DNA from: CAYFVR01 sp964346545
GTDB taxonomy: Bacteria; Desulfobacterota; Desulfobacteria; Desulfobacterales; Desulfococcaceae
DNA length: 7,995 nucleotides
Assembly: GCA_964346545.1 (NCBI GenBank)
Contig: CAYFVR010000225.1
Span: forward strand, 1-7,995
Reading direction: 5' to 3'
Shown here piece after piece: positions 1 to 6,193 of the stretch (its first letter is position 1; each line of letters begins with the position of its first letter). The position numbers were made by a program, and so were the translations under genes. The notes beneath the pieces were generated by a model that had not been told where the DNA came from, made no database searches, and saw only the letters and a list, made by a program, of their open reading frames with translations.

Positions 1-2142
1 CACGTCGGACAGGGTGACCGATTGGATGTGTTCCATGTCCGGCATTCCGAACCGGCGGTCGCCGCCGGCCAAAAACCGGCGCACCTCCAGCGCCACCGCC
101 CCCTCCACCGAACGGCGCATGTTTTCGTACTCCTGGCTCATCCGTTCCAGCACCAGCGCGTGGGCGTCGGGCCGAAAGGCGGGGTCAACCAGTTGGGCGT
201 GCAGCCGCTGGAAAAACAGTTCCAGCTCTTCCGGGGTGGTCTGGCCGCGGAAGAGGAAATCGCCCTCCCGCACCGAAAATCCCAGGCCGGTGGTTTTGCC
301 GGCCATGGCCCGCTCCAGCTCGTCCCGGTTCAGACCGCCCAGGCCGCTTTCGTTGACCACGTTTTCGGCCACCTCGGCCAGGCCGGGGTTGTCCGCCGGC
401 TCGGACGCCGCGCCGTTGCCGAACCGGAGGTTGGCGATGATTTCGTTGTCCGAGAAGTCGGTCGCCTTCACGTTGAGTCGCAGGCCGTTTTCAAAGTCCA
501 CCTGAACTACGCCCAAATCGTCCAGGTTCCGCCGTTTCGCGATGGCGCCGGTCTCTTGGGGCGGGTTCAGGTAGGGAAAGGCCACTTGCCGCTCTTTCTC
601 GGGCGGCGCGACCGCCACCCGGCGGCTGCTTTCGTAGGCGGAAAGCAGGGCCGCTTCGGCGTCGCCGTCCGGCTGGATGTTGGCGTTGCCGGTCACCTGC
701 ACCAGCCGATGGTCGGCCGCCCAGGCGTCCTTGAAGGCGCGGTGCAGATCGTCGGCCGTGGCTTGTTCGATGACCGGGGCGAACTGGTCCCGTTCCGCCT
801 CCGGGCTCATGAACACCCGGTCGTTGTTGACGTGGTTGACGATCTGGCGGGCGATCCGACCGCTTTCCCGGGTGCCGGCCTCGGCGGCGGCCCGTTCCAG
901 CCGGGCCACGAAATCCTTTCGCGCCCGTTCCACCTCCGCCTCGGTGAAGCCGTGTTCCAAGGCCCGCCGCAGTTCCTGCTCCAGAATGGAAAGGGTTTTC
1001 TCCCAGCCGTCCGCCCCGGTTTCGGCGGCCACCACGGCGTAGCGGACGTAGCGGATGTAACGGCCGGAGGCGGCGGTGGCGTCGGTAAAGTCGACGTCGG
1101 GCCGACGGGCCAGCTTTTCCAGCCGGTTTCGCAGAATCTGGTCGGCCATGGACTTCAGCAGCATTTCCTTTTGAAAGGCGAAGGAATCGGGTTCCGGCTC
1201 GATCCGGTCCAGAATCTGGAGGGCCACCTGGGTGGTGCCGGATTCGGCCTCGTAATGGTGAAAGGTCTTGACCCCGTCATGATCCACCGGACCGGGATCG
1301 GGCTCGGGCCGGGCCGGGGCCCGGGCATCCAGGTCGCCGAACCGTTCGGCGATCAGTTCGGTCGCTTCGTCCGGATTGAAATCCCCCACCATCACCAGCA
1401 CCAGCCGCTCCGGCCGGTACCAGGTGTCGTAGTAATCCTTGAGCAGAGGGCGATCGGCGGTTTTCAGCACCGGTTCCACGCCGATGGGCAGCCGTTGCGG
1501 AAAGCGGGCCTCGGGAAATTCAAAGTGGAACTCCTCGACGAAGGTTCGATATCCGGCGGAATCTCGCGCGAGTTTTTCGGCCAGAATGATGCCGCGCTCC
1601 CGGTCGATTTCCGCCTGGGCCATATGGGCGCCGGCGGCGTAGTCCCGAAACACCAGCAGGCCCCGGGCCAAATCTTCCCGTTCGCCCTCCGGCAGAAAAA
1701 TGTCGTACACCGTATGGTAAAACCCGGTGCGGCCGTTCACGTCCGGCCCGAATTCCATGCCGATGCTTTGAAAATATTTCACCAGCTCCCCGGGCTCGAA
1801 ATGGTCCGAGCCGTTGAAGACCATGTGTTCCACGAAATGGGCCAGGCCGCGCTGGTCGTCGGTTTCGTGGTAGGAACCGGCCTGAACGGCCAGATGCATG
1901 CTGACCCGGCTTTTCGGCGTGGCGTTGGGCATCAGCACGTAGCGGACGCCGTTGGGCAGTTGGCCGAACTGGAGGGCGGGGTCGGGCGGAAGATCGCTGC
2001 GCTCGTGGGGCCACGCGGGCGTTTCCGAAGCGGCTTTCCCGGCCGGTTCGGGCGTCGCGGCGCATCCGACGACCAGGGCCGTCAACAGAAACAAGAGAAC
2101 AACAAGCGGGAAACGCCCGTTGAATCGACGAAAAATTTTCAT
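1..2142 (-). CDS. M16 family zinc metalloprotease, exported lipoprotein, PqqL-like (C-terminal end outside the window)
   Basis: Seen: 714 codons are open from ATG at 2142 to the left edge with no stop, so the C-terminus is missing. A GGAG ribosome site lies 7 nt before the ATG. Residues 1-27 form a lipoprotein signal: basic MKIFRR, a hydrophobic stretch, then the lipobox VVGC with Cys27 as the lipidated residue. The inverted zinc motif HFVEH is at residues 102-106 (His102 and His106 as ligands, Glu105 as catalytic base), and the expected third ligand is Glu189 in RERGIILAE. Known: M16 peptidases (pitrilysin, PqqL, processing peptidase) are clam-shell enzymes with an active N-terminal half and an inactive C-terminal half; PqqL-type proteins are about 930 residues, so roughly 200 are probably missing. 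Inference: it is a periplasmic or membrane-anchored peptidase cleaving small exported peptides. The active half is intact. It is the last gene visible and is 273 bp from the gene before it, so it probably has its own promoter, which I could not identify. Confidence 0.9.
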   Translation of the reverse strand, partial: MKIFRRFNGRFPLVVLLFLLTALVVGCAATPEPAGKAASETPAWPHERSDLPPDPALQFGQLPNGVRYVLMPNATPKSRVSMHLAVQAGSYHETDDQRGLAHFVEHMVFNGSDHFEPGELVKYFQSIGMEFGPDVNGRTGFYHTVYDIFLPEGEREDLARGLLVFRDYAAGAHMAQAEIDRERGIILAEKLARDSAGYRTFVEEFHFEFPEARFPQRLPIGVEPVLKTADRPLLKDYYDTWYRPERLVLVMVGDFNPDEATELIAERFGDLDARAPARPEPDPGPVDHDGVKTFHHYEAESGTTQVALQILDRIEPEPDSFAFQKEMLLKSMADQILRNRLEKLARRPDVDFTDATAASGRYIRYVRYAVVAAETGADGWEKTLSILEQELRRALEHGFTEAEVERARKDFVARLERAAAEAGTRESGRIARQIVNHVNNDRVFMSPEAERDQFAPVIEQATADDLHRAFKDAWAADHRLVQVTGNANIQPDGDAEAALLSAYESSRRVAVAPPEKERQVAFPYLNPPQETGAIAKRRNLDDLGVVQVDFENGLRLNVKATDFSDNEIIANLRFGNGAASEPADNPGLAEVAENVVNESGLGGLNRDELERAMAGKTTGLGFSVREGDFLFRGQTTPEELELFFQRLHAQLVDPAFRPDAHALVLERMSQEYENMRRSVEGAVALEVRRFLAGGDRRFGMPDMEHIQSVTLSDV

Positions 2143-2370
2143 GAATAGACTCCGATTTTGGTTGGAAATTCGGAAAACCGACCGACCAGGATGCCTCAGT
2201 TTTGGAGATGGAAAAGGAAGCGCGGGGGCCGTTTTCCTTTGGCATCGGTTCCCGATCGACGAATATTTTTTTGAATTTGGAGGAACATAAGGCAGGAGAG
2301 GAGGGGATGCAAAGCGAAGGGTTGCACCAACCGGAGCCGGAGGAAAAGGGAAGGGGAGTTCGAAACGCAT

Positions 2371-2408
2371 TCCCCCGGTTTCACCGAAACGCCGGCAAAA
2401 CCGGGGGA
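2371..2408 (-). terminator. Hairpin just after the uridylyltransferase gene, probable terminator
   Basis: An 11-bp perfect inverted repeat (TCCCCCGGTTT at 2371-2381 against AAACCGGGGGA at 2398-2408) with a 16-nt loop begins 7 nt after the TGA stop of the uridylyltransferase gene. Position and stem strength fit a transcription terminator or 3'-end stabiliser. On the minus strand there is no clear T-run after the stem (it continues ATGCGTTTCG), so it is not a classical intrinsic terminator. The rest of the 2143-2415 spacer shows no convincing gene or promoter. Confidence 0.5.
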
Positions 2409-2415
2409 TTTGACC

Positions 2416-3807
2416 TCAGAGAGTAATTTCGCCGGAAAGGGTCGCGCCGTCGGAAACGGTTCGCTGCTCGTCGGCGGGATTGACCACCTTGGCGTCGCCT
2501 TCCACCCGCACGTCCCGCCCGAATTTTACGTCGCCCTTCACCGTCAACGATTTTGCGGCCACCAGGGAAGGCACGCCTTCGGGGAAGCGGGCGTCGAACT
2601 GGTCCACCTTTTTAAAAAACCTGTCGTCCAGGGAGACGTCCAGCCAGTCGGTGGCCCGATCCGGGTTGAGGGCGAAGCCGGTTTCCTTGGAATAGATGAA
2701 ATAATCGGAGCGGACCAACAGCAGATCGTTGCACTTTTTCACCGGGAAGAAGCGGGACCGGGGCACGCAAACGGCCGCGGCGCCTTCGAAGAGGGAGACG
2801 GCCGCGCCCATGGCGGTTTCCACCTGGTAGACCGGCGGGCTGGATTCGTCCCGAGGGTCCAAGTTCTTGGGATTGACGATCATGGGCAGGCGGACCTTTC
2901 CGCTTTCCTGGATCAACTGCTTCAGGTAGCCCAGATTCACCCAAAGGTTGTTGGTGTTGAAAAAGTGGTAGCGCTCGATGTCGCGGAAGGCGTCCAGCTC
3001 GTTTTCGGGGCATTGGGCCGATTCCCGCAGCACCAGCCGACCGTCGGGATACCGGGCCAGATGGCCGCCCTTCACGTCGGCCGGGGTCCGCTCGGCCACC
3101 TCCATCATGAACGGATAGCCGCCGTCGGCAAAATGGCCCAACAGGCTCAGGTCCAGCCGGGCGCCCAAATTGTCGGAATTGGAAATGAAGGCGTAGCGAA
3201 CGCCCCGATCCAGCAGCTTGTCCAACATGCCGGAGGTCTCCAGGGCGGTGTATAGATCGCCGTGGCCCGGCGGATTCCATTCCAGCTCCGGATTTTCCGG
3301 CCATTCGGCGGGGCTCAGGTCCGACCGGAGAATTTTGGGGAACTTGTGCTGAAGGAAGGAGAGCGGCATCCGCTCCGATCCCATGGCCTCCAGCGCCGCC
3401 CGGGTTTCCTCGTGGGTGCTGAAGCTGTTCATCAAGGCCAGCGTCACGTCGAACCGGGATGCCTGTTCCACCAGGATGTGCAGAAAGGTGCGGCCGTCGC
3501 GGACTTCCAGCAGCGACTTGGGGTCGGTGAGCCCCATGCTGGTGCCCAGCCCGCCGTTGAGGATGATCCGGACAGCTTGGCCCAAAACCTTTCGACCGCT
3601 TTCGGAGAATTTGCCGAGGTCTTCCAGCCGGGGAACCGTGGCGGGGTCCGCCGGTTCGATTTCGGCGTCGGAAATCATCCCGGTTTCGCCGGTCACGACC
3701 TTTTTGTAGTAGTGGGCGAAGGTGTCGATGACGATGGGCGCCAAGCTCTCCCGCTTCATCTTTTCTTCAAAGGCCGCCAAGTGGCCCGTTTTTTCCGTGT
3801 CGCTCAA
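2416..3807 (-). CDS. UTP--glucose-1-phosphate uridylyltransferase, UDPGP (eukaryote-like) family
   Basis: Predicted to join UTP and glucose-1-phosphate into UDP-glucose plus pyrophosphate (EC 2.7.7.9) in the cytoplasm, feeding envelope and exopolysaccharide sugars. Seen: 463 residues with the UDPGP nucleotide loop NGGLGTSMG at 84-92, followed by Lys97; PPGHGDLY at 179-186; the NSDNLG segment at 210-215; FNTNNLW at 283-289; and the basic FFPVKKCNDLL segment at 353-363. The last 45 residues read like a short left-handed beta-helix (DVKFGRDVRVEGDAKV), as in this family. Known: LNGGLGT marks glucose-1-phosphate enzymes, whereas the UDP-N-acetylhexosamine branch usually has LxGGQGTRLG; this family is unrelated in sequence to the common bacterial GalU. 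The start is TTG at 3807: an in-frame TGA lies five codons upstream, no other start codon intervenes, and AGGAGG is 7 nt away. The first ATG would be Met17, with no such site. A different hexose-1-phosphate substrate cannot be excluded. Confidence 0.9.
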   Translation of the reverse strand: MSDTEKTGHLAAFEEKMKRESLAPIVIDTFAHYYKKVVTGETGMISDAEIEPADPATVPRLEDLGKFSESGRKVLGQAVRIILNGGLGTSMGLTDPKSLLEVRDGRTFLHILVEQASRFDVTLALMNSFSTHEETRAALEAMGSERMPLSFLQHKFPKILRSDLSPAEWPENPELEWNPPGHGDLYTALETSGMLDKLLDRGVRYAFISNSDNLGARLDLSLLGHFADGGYPFMMEVAERTPADVKGGHLARYPDGRLVLRESAQCPENELDAFRDIERYHFFNTNNLWVNLGYLKQLIQESGKVRLPMIVNPKNLDPRDESSPPVYQVETAMGAAVSLFEGAAAVCVPRSRFFPVKKCNDLLLVRSDYFIYSKETGFALNPDRATDWLDVSLDDRFFKKVDQFDARFPEGVPSLVAAKSLTVKGDVKFGRDVRVEGDAKVVNPADEQRTVSDGATLSGEITL

Positions 3808-3814
3808 GGGGTCG

Positions 3815-3820
3815 CCTCCT
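3815..3820 (-). promoter_or_regulatory. Shine-Dalgarno AGGAGG that fixes a TTG start
   Basis: A perfect AGGAGG on the minus strand is 7 nt upstream of TTG at 3807-3805. The in-frame stop TGA at 3822-3820 overlaps it, so TTG is the only start codon between that stop and Met17. This decides the start of the uridylyltransferase gene. Confidence 0.85.
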
Positions 3821-3967
3821 CAGGTATCCGTCGTTCGATTGGCGCTTTCGGCCGGCTCGGGGGGTTCAAAATTTTGGAAGGCTATCATTGCCCGATGCCC
3901 GCAACCATGGGGTGAACCCCCCATTTTGGGGAACCCTTTTTCGTTGAGACCCGATTGGGGGGAAACG

Positions 3968-4000
3968 CCCGGTTCCCCAGAGGGAAATTGGGGAACCGGG
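3968..4000. repeat. Perfect 12-bp GC-rich hairpin in the ilvE / uridylyltransferase spacer
   Basis: CCCGGTTCCCCA at 3968-3979 pairs perfectly with TGGGGAACCGGG at 3989-4000 across a 9-nt loop. It lies in a 333-bp gene-free spacer (3808-4140). The same TTGGGGAACC core appears once more as TTTTGGGGAACC near 3924-3935, next to a run of C that can also fold. A 12-bp arm GGGGGAAACGCC at 3958-3969 has its inverted partner GGCGTTTCCCCC at 4116-4127. The spacer therefore holds several G-rich inverted repeats. They could end the ilvE transcript or be worn REP-like repeats. No T-run follows the stem on either strand. I see no gene in the spacer. Confidence 0.55.
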
Positions 4001-4140
4001 GTGTTGGGGCGTCGGGATAGATGAAGCGGGAAAGGGCTACGGGACGGGATCGACCCGCCGCGACATCGGCGTTGGCGGTGGGGCGGCGGAAATTCGGGGT
4101 CTCCCGGCGCAGTCTGGCGTTTCCCCCGAGGATTCGGCGG

Positions 4141-5202
4141 TCAGACCGGCTCGATCCAGCCCAAAGGATCTTCGGCGCGGCCGTACTGAATGTCCGTGAG
4201 GGCGTCGTATAATTTCCGGGTCAGCGGTCCCACCTCGTTGTTGTTGATGGTGACCGTTTCATCGTTGTACTTGATGACGCCCACGGGAGAGATGACCGCG
4301 GCGGTGCCGGTGCCGAAAATTTCCACCCGCTTGCCGGATTTCTGGGCATCGATCACCTCGTCGATGGCGATGCGTCGCTCGGTGCAGGGGATGTCCCACT
4401 GGCGGGAAAGGGCGATGACCGAATCCCGGGTGACGCCCGGCAGGATGGAGCCGTTGAGCACCGGGGTGACCAGTTCGTCGTCGATGACGAAGAAGATGTT
4501 CATGGAGCCGACTTCCTCCACGTACCGCTGCTCCACGCCGTCGAGCCACAGCACCTGGGTGAAGCCTTCCTGAACCGCCCGCTCGCTGGCGTAGAGGCTG
4601 GCGGCGTAGTTGCCCGGCGTCTTGGCCTCGCCGATGCCGCCGCGCACCGCCCGCACGTGCCGTTTGGTCACCCAGATTTTGACCGGGTTGAAGCCTTCCG
4701 GATAGTAGGCGCCCACCGGCGAGAGAATGATGAAAAAGCGGTAGGTTTTGGAGGCCCGGACGCCCAGGTAGACGTCGGTGGCGATGATGGTGGGGCGGAT
4801 GTACAGCGAGGTGCCCGGCGCGCCCGGAATCCAGTCTTTTTCCACTCGCAGCAGCTCCTTGAGACATTCCAGCGCGAAGTGCTCGTCCATTTCCGGAATG
4901 CAGAGCAGCCGGTTGGAGGCGTTCATGCGGTGAAAGTTTTCCTGGGGCCGGAAGAGCTGGATGTCGCCCTTGGGCGTGCGGTAGGCCTTGAGTCCTTCGA
5001 ACACCGCCTGGCCGTAATGGAGCACCATGGTGGCGGGATCCATGTCGAAAATCCCGTACGGTTCGATCCGGGGATTGTGCCAGCCCTTGTCCACGGAATA
5101 GTCCATGTTGAACATGTGATCGGTGAACAGGGTGCCGAAGCCCAGTTTGTTTTCGTCGGGTTTGGGTTTCGGATTGTCCGTCCGATGAATGGTCGGCTCC
5201 AT
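4141..5202 (-). CDS. ilvE: Branched-chain amino acid aminotransferase (type 2 BCAT, PLP fold type IV)
   Basis: Catalyses reversible transfer of the amino group between glutamate and the 2-oxo acids of leucine, isoleucine and valine (EC 2.6.1.42), the last step of their synthesis, in the cytoplasm. Seen: 353 residues, the usual length for the longer BCAT class; the HYGQAVFEGLKAYR segment at 62-75; RPTIIATD at 136-143; the PLP-binding Lys194 in GEAKTPGNYAAS; EEVGSMNIFFV at 229-239, which carries the Glu that contacts the cofactor ring nitrogen; and GTGTAAVISPVG at 297-308, the phosphate-binding loop. All key residues are present. The ATG at 5202 follows a strong GAGGAGGAGAT ribosome site. The gene stands 99 bp after the PPC gene and 333 bp before the uridylyltransferase gene, with hairpins in both spacers, so it may be transcribed alone. 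No leader peptide or T-box attenuator was seen. D-amino-acid transaminase and aminodeoxychorismate lyase share the fold but lack this N-terminal region. Confidence 0.95.
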   Translation of the reverse strand: MEPTIHRTDNPKPKPDENKLGFGTLFTDHMFNMDYSVDKGWHNPRIEPYGIFDMDPATMVLHYGQAVFEGLKAYRTPKGDIQLFRPQENFHRMNASNRLLCIPEMDEHFALECLKELLRVEKDWIPGAPGTSLYIRPTIIATDVYLGVRASKTYRFFIILSPVGAYYPEGFNPVKIWVTKRHVRAVRGGIGEAKTPGNYAASLYASERAVQEGFTQVLWLDGVEQRYVEEVGSMNIFFVIDDELVTPVLNGSILPGVTRDSVIALSRQWDIPCTERRIAIDEVIDAQKSGKRVEIFGTGTAAVISPVGVIKYNDETVTINNNEVGPLTRKLYDALTDIQYGRAEDPLGWIEPV

Positions 5203-5265
5203 ATCTCCTCCTCGCTTTGTTTGGATCGCATCCAGTTTGATCGCCCTTGGGCGCCACGCCGTTCA

Positions 5266-5281
5266 ATTTGGGGCTCCAAAT
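5266..5281. promoter_or_regulatory. 16-bp palindrome upstream of ilvE
   Basis: ATTTGG and CCAAAT are perfect 6-bp inverted arms around GGCT, 64 bp upstream of the ilvE start codon. This could be an operator or part of a weak hairpin. The spacer shows no good sigma-70 promoter to anchor it, so the role is a guess. Confidence 0.25.
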
Positions 5282-5301
5282 GATCGATGGAGCCTGATTG
5301 G

Positions 5302-5907
5302 TCAAGGGCGTATGCGATACGCCCCTACGAAAATTTGCATGGGTGAACGGTATTGACCTTGGGCGGAGTCGGGGTTCGGGTTCCTCTCCTCCGGCGTTTC
5401 CGGCGGGAATTCGGAGGACGCGCCGGTCTCGATGGATTCCGAAGTCCCCGTTCCGGCCGACTCCCCCGAATCGGCCGTTTCCCACAATTCCAGCCCGGTC
5501 TCCCCGTCGTAGCGGCGGGTCGGCGGCGGGCCGGTCAGCTCCCGGAGAACCAGTTCGGCCCAGATCGCCCGGGTATCGGAAAAGAGTTTCCCGCCCGTTA
5601 CCCGGCCGTTGGCGTCGGCCAGCACGATGTGCGCGGCGGGAACGGGGTCGCCGTTCCGCGCCGACACGGTTCCCGAGCAGGCCACGACCTCGCGGGGTGA
5701 GTCTTCCGCGTGGGTGACGTAGACTTGTTGGCTCGGGTCGTAGGCGCCGATGGTAAACCGGGAAACGGACCCGGCGATCTGGAAGGTTGCGGCGAGGATG
5801 GCGCGTCGGCGGCAGAATTCCGCGACCTCGGCGAGCAGGTCCGCCGAGGCGATCCGCGCCAGAAAATGGCGTCCCGTTTCGAATTCCGCCGCCCACTCCG
5901 TCCCCAT
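5302..5907 (-). CDS. PPC domain (DUF296) protein with a long C-terminal tail
   Basis: Seen: 201 residues. Residues 7-142 match the plants-and-prokaryotes-conserved domain: DLLAEVAEFCRRRAI (23-37), AATFQIAGSVSRFTIGAYD (39-57), REVVACSGTVS (72-82), then AAHIVLADANGRVTGGKL (91-108) and the closing TGLELW (137-142). Known: bacterial stand-alone PPC proteins are about 140 residues, form trimers and have no settled function; in plants the domain accompanies AT-hooks in DNA-binding proteins. As I recall, many prokaryotic members have GGH where this one has GGK (Lys107), so a metal-site ligand may be lost while His93 remains. The tail 143-189 is rich in Glu, Ser, Thr and Pro and probably disordered; residues 190-201 come from the REP-like repeat. 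The ATG at 5907 has GGAG 5 nt upstream. It lies 99 bp before ilvE and may be cotranscribed with it. The family call is good, the function unknown. Confidence 0.85.
   Translation of the reverse strand: MGTEWAAEFETGRHFLARIASADLLAEVAEFCRRRAILAATFQIAGSVSRFTIGAYDPSQQVYVTHAEDSPREVVACSGTVSARNGDPVPAAHIVLADANGRVTGGKLFSDTRAIWAELVLRELTGPPPTRRYDGETGLELWETADSGESAGTGTSESIETGASSEFPPETPEERNPNPDSAQGQYRSPMQIFVGAYRIRP
5303..5340 (-). repeat. REP-like hairpin element overlapping the 3' end of the PPC gene
   Basis: The core GGGCGTATGCGATACGCCC (5306-5324) is an 8-bp perfect stem with a GCG loop. On the minus strand it is preceded by CGTAGG and an A/T-rich run. I recall this GTAGGGGCGTAT...ATACGCCC type as a common interspersed repeat in several proteobacterial genomes, but cannot confirm copy number here; this window has one copy. 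Read in the PPC frame it encodes FVGAYRIRP and the stop codon. Confidence 0.6.
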
Positions 5908-5943
5908 GGCCGCTCCATCCCTCGGTTTCCGAGTATTCCGGCG

Positions 5944-5971
5944 GATATAGCAGATTTATCACGTAAATCAA
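5944..5971 (-). promoter_or_regulatory. Likely sigma-70 promoter of the PPC gene
   Basis: On the minus strand TTGATT (5971-5966) and TATATC (5949-5944) are separated by 16 nt, and the -10 box has an extended TGC just before it. Transcription would start near 5937, about 30 nt before the PPC start codon. Both boxes match 4 of 6 consensus bases. It lies in a stretch clearly more AT-rich than its surroundings. Confidence 0.45.
5953..5969. promoter_or_regulatory. 17-bp palindromic operator candidate inside the PPC promoter
   Basis: GATTTATCACGTAAATC consists of perfect 6-bp inverted arms around TCACG. It overlaps the -35 box and fills the spacer of the promoter at 5944-5971, where a bound dimer would block RNA polymerase. 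On the minus strand it begins TTGAT, loosely like CRP/FNR-family sites, but the second half does not fit their consensus. Confidence 0.35.
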
Positions 5972-6051
5972 GCGGGAAATGTGGGGGGGGCTATGGTGGA
6001 GAAGACTTCTTGGGTGTTTGAGGAAAAGGGCGGGGTGACAAAATTGGAAAT

Positions 6052-6081
6052 AATCCTTGCTTATCCGGAATCCCTGTAGTT
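6052..6081 (+). repeat. 30-bp alternating repeat, copy 1 (forward)
   Basis: Arm AATCCTTGCTTAT, core CCGG, arm AATCCCTGTAGTT. Forms a near-perfect hairpin with copy 2 across a 15-nt loop (6082-6096). On the minus strand the hairpin is followed by ATTTCCAATTTTG, so it could also end the transcript of the GxxExxY gene. Confidence 0.85.
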
Positions 6082-6096
6082 TTTGATCGGGCAAGG

Positions 6097-6125
6097 AACT
6101 ACAAGGATTCCGGATAAGCAAGGAT
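6097..6125 (-). repeat. 30-bp alternating repeat, copy 2 (inverted)
   Basis: Inverted copy, 29 bp because the outermost base is changed; same core CCGG as copy 1 and a single base difference from it across 29 positions. It is 38 nt from copy 3. Confidence 0.85.
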
Positions 6126-6163
6126 AGGGCTTTCCGCTTCCTGCCGATACCGTCCGGGGGGGT

Positions 6164-6193
6164 AATCCCTGCTTATCCGAAATCCCTGTAGTT
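6164..6193 (+). repeat. 30-bp alternating repeat, copy 3 (forward), overlapping the GxxExxY stop codon
   Basis: Arm AATCCCTGCTTAT, core CCGA, arm AATCCCTGTAGTT. Its last two bases are the last two bases (on the minus strand) of the TAA stop of the GxxExxY gene at 6194-6192, so gene and repeat meet without a gap. Confidence 0.85.

Noticed and set aside
22..2148. 708-codon open frame on the plus strand opposite the M16 protease
   Set aside because: It is in exact codon register with the protease gene and exists because that gene uses almost no TTA, CTA or TCA codons. The minus strand has a lipoprotein signal, HFVEH and a ribosome site; the plus-strand product is a Gly/His/Val-rich artefact.
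2196..2426. Small open frames in the protease / uridylyltransferase spacer on both strands
   Set aside because: No credible ribosome site for the minus one, no domain, and the terminator-like hairpin lies inside them.
3867..3876. CAAAATTTTG palindrome upstream of the uridylyltransferase gene
   Set aside because: A 10-bp A/T palindrome is likely by chance, and no matching promoter boxes were found beside it.
2410..3915. Long plus-strand open frames opposite the uridylyltransferase gene
   Set aside because: Same cause: high GC and codon bias of the real minus-strand gene. No recognisable domain.
4259..6121. 620-codon minus-strand open frame spanning ilvE, the PPC gene and repeat copies
   Set aside because: It runs through two well-supported genes in another frame and gives an Arg/Gly/His/Pro-rich sequence without any domain.
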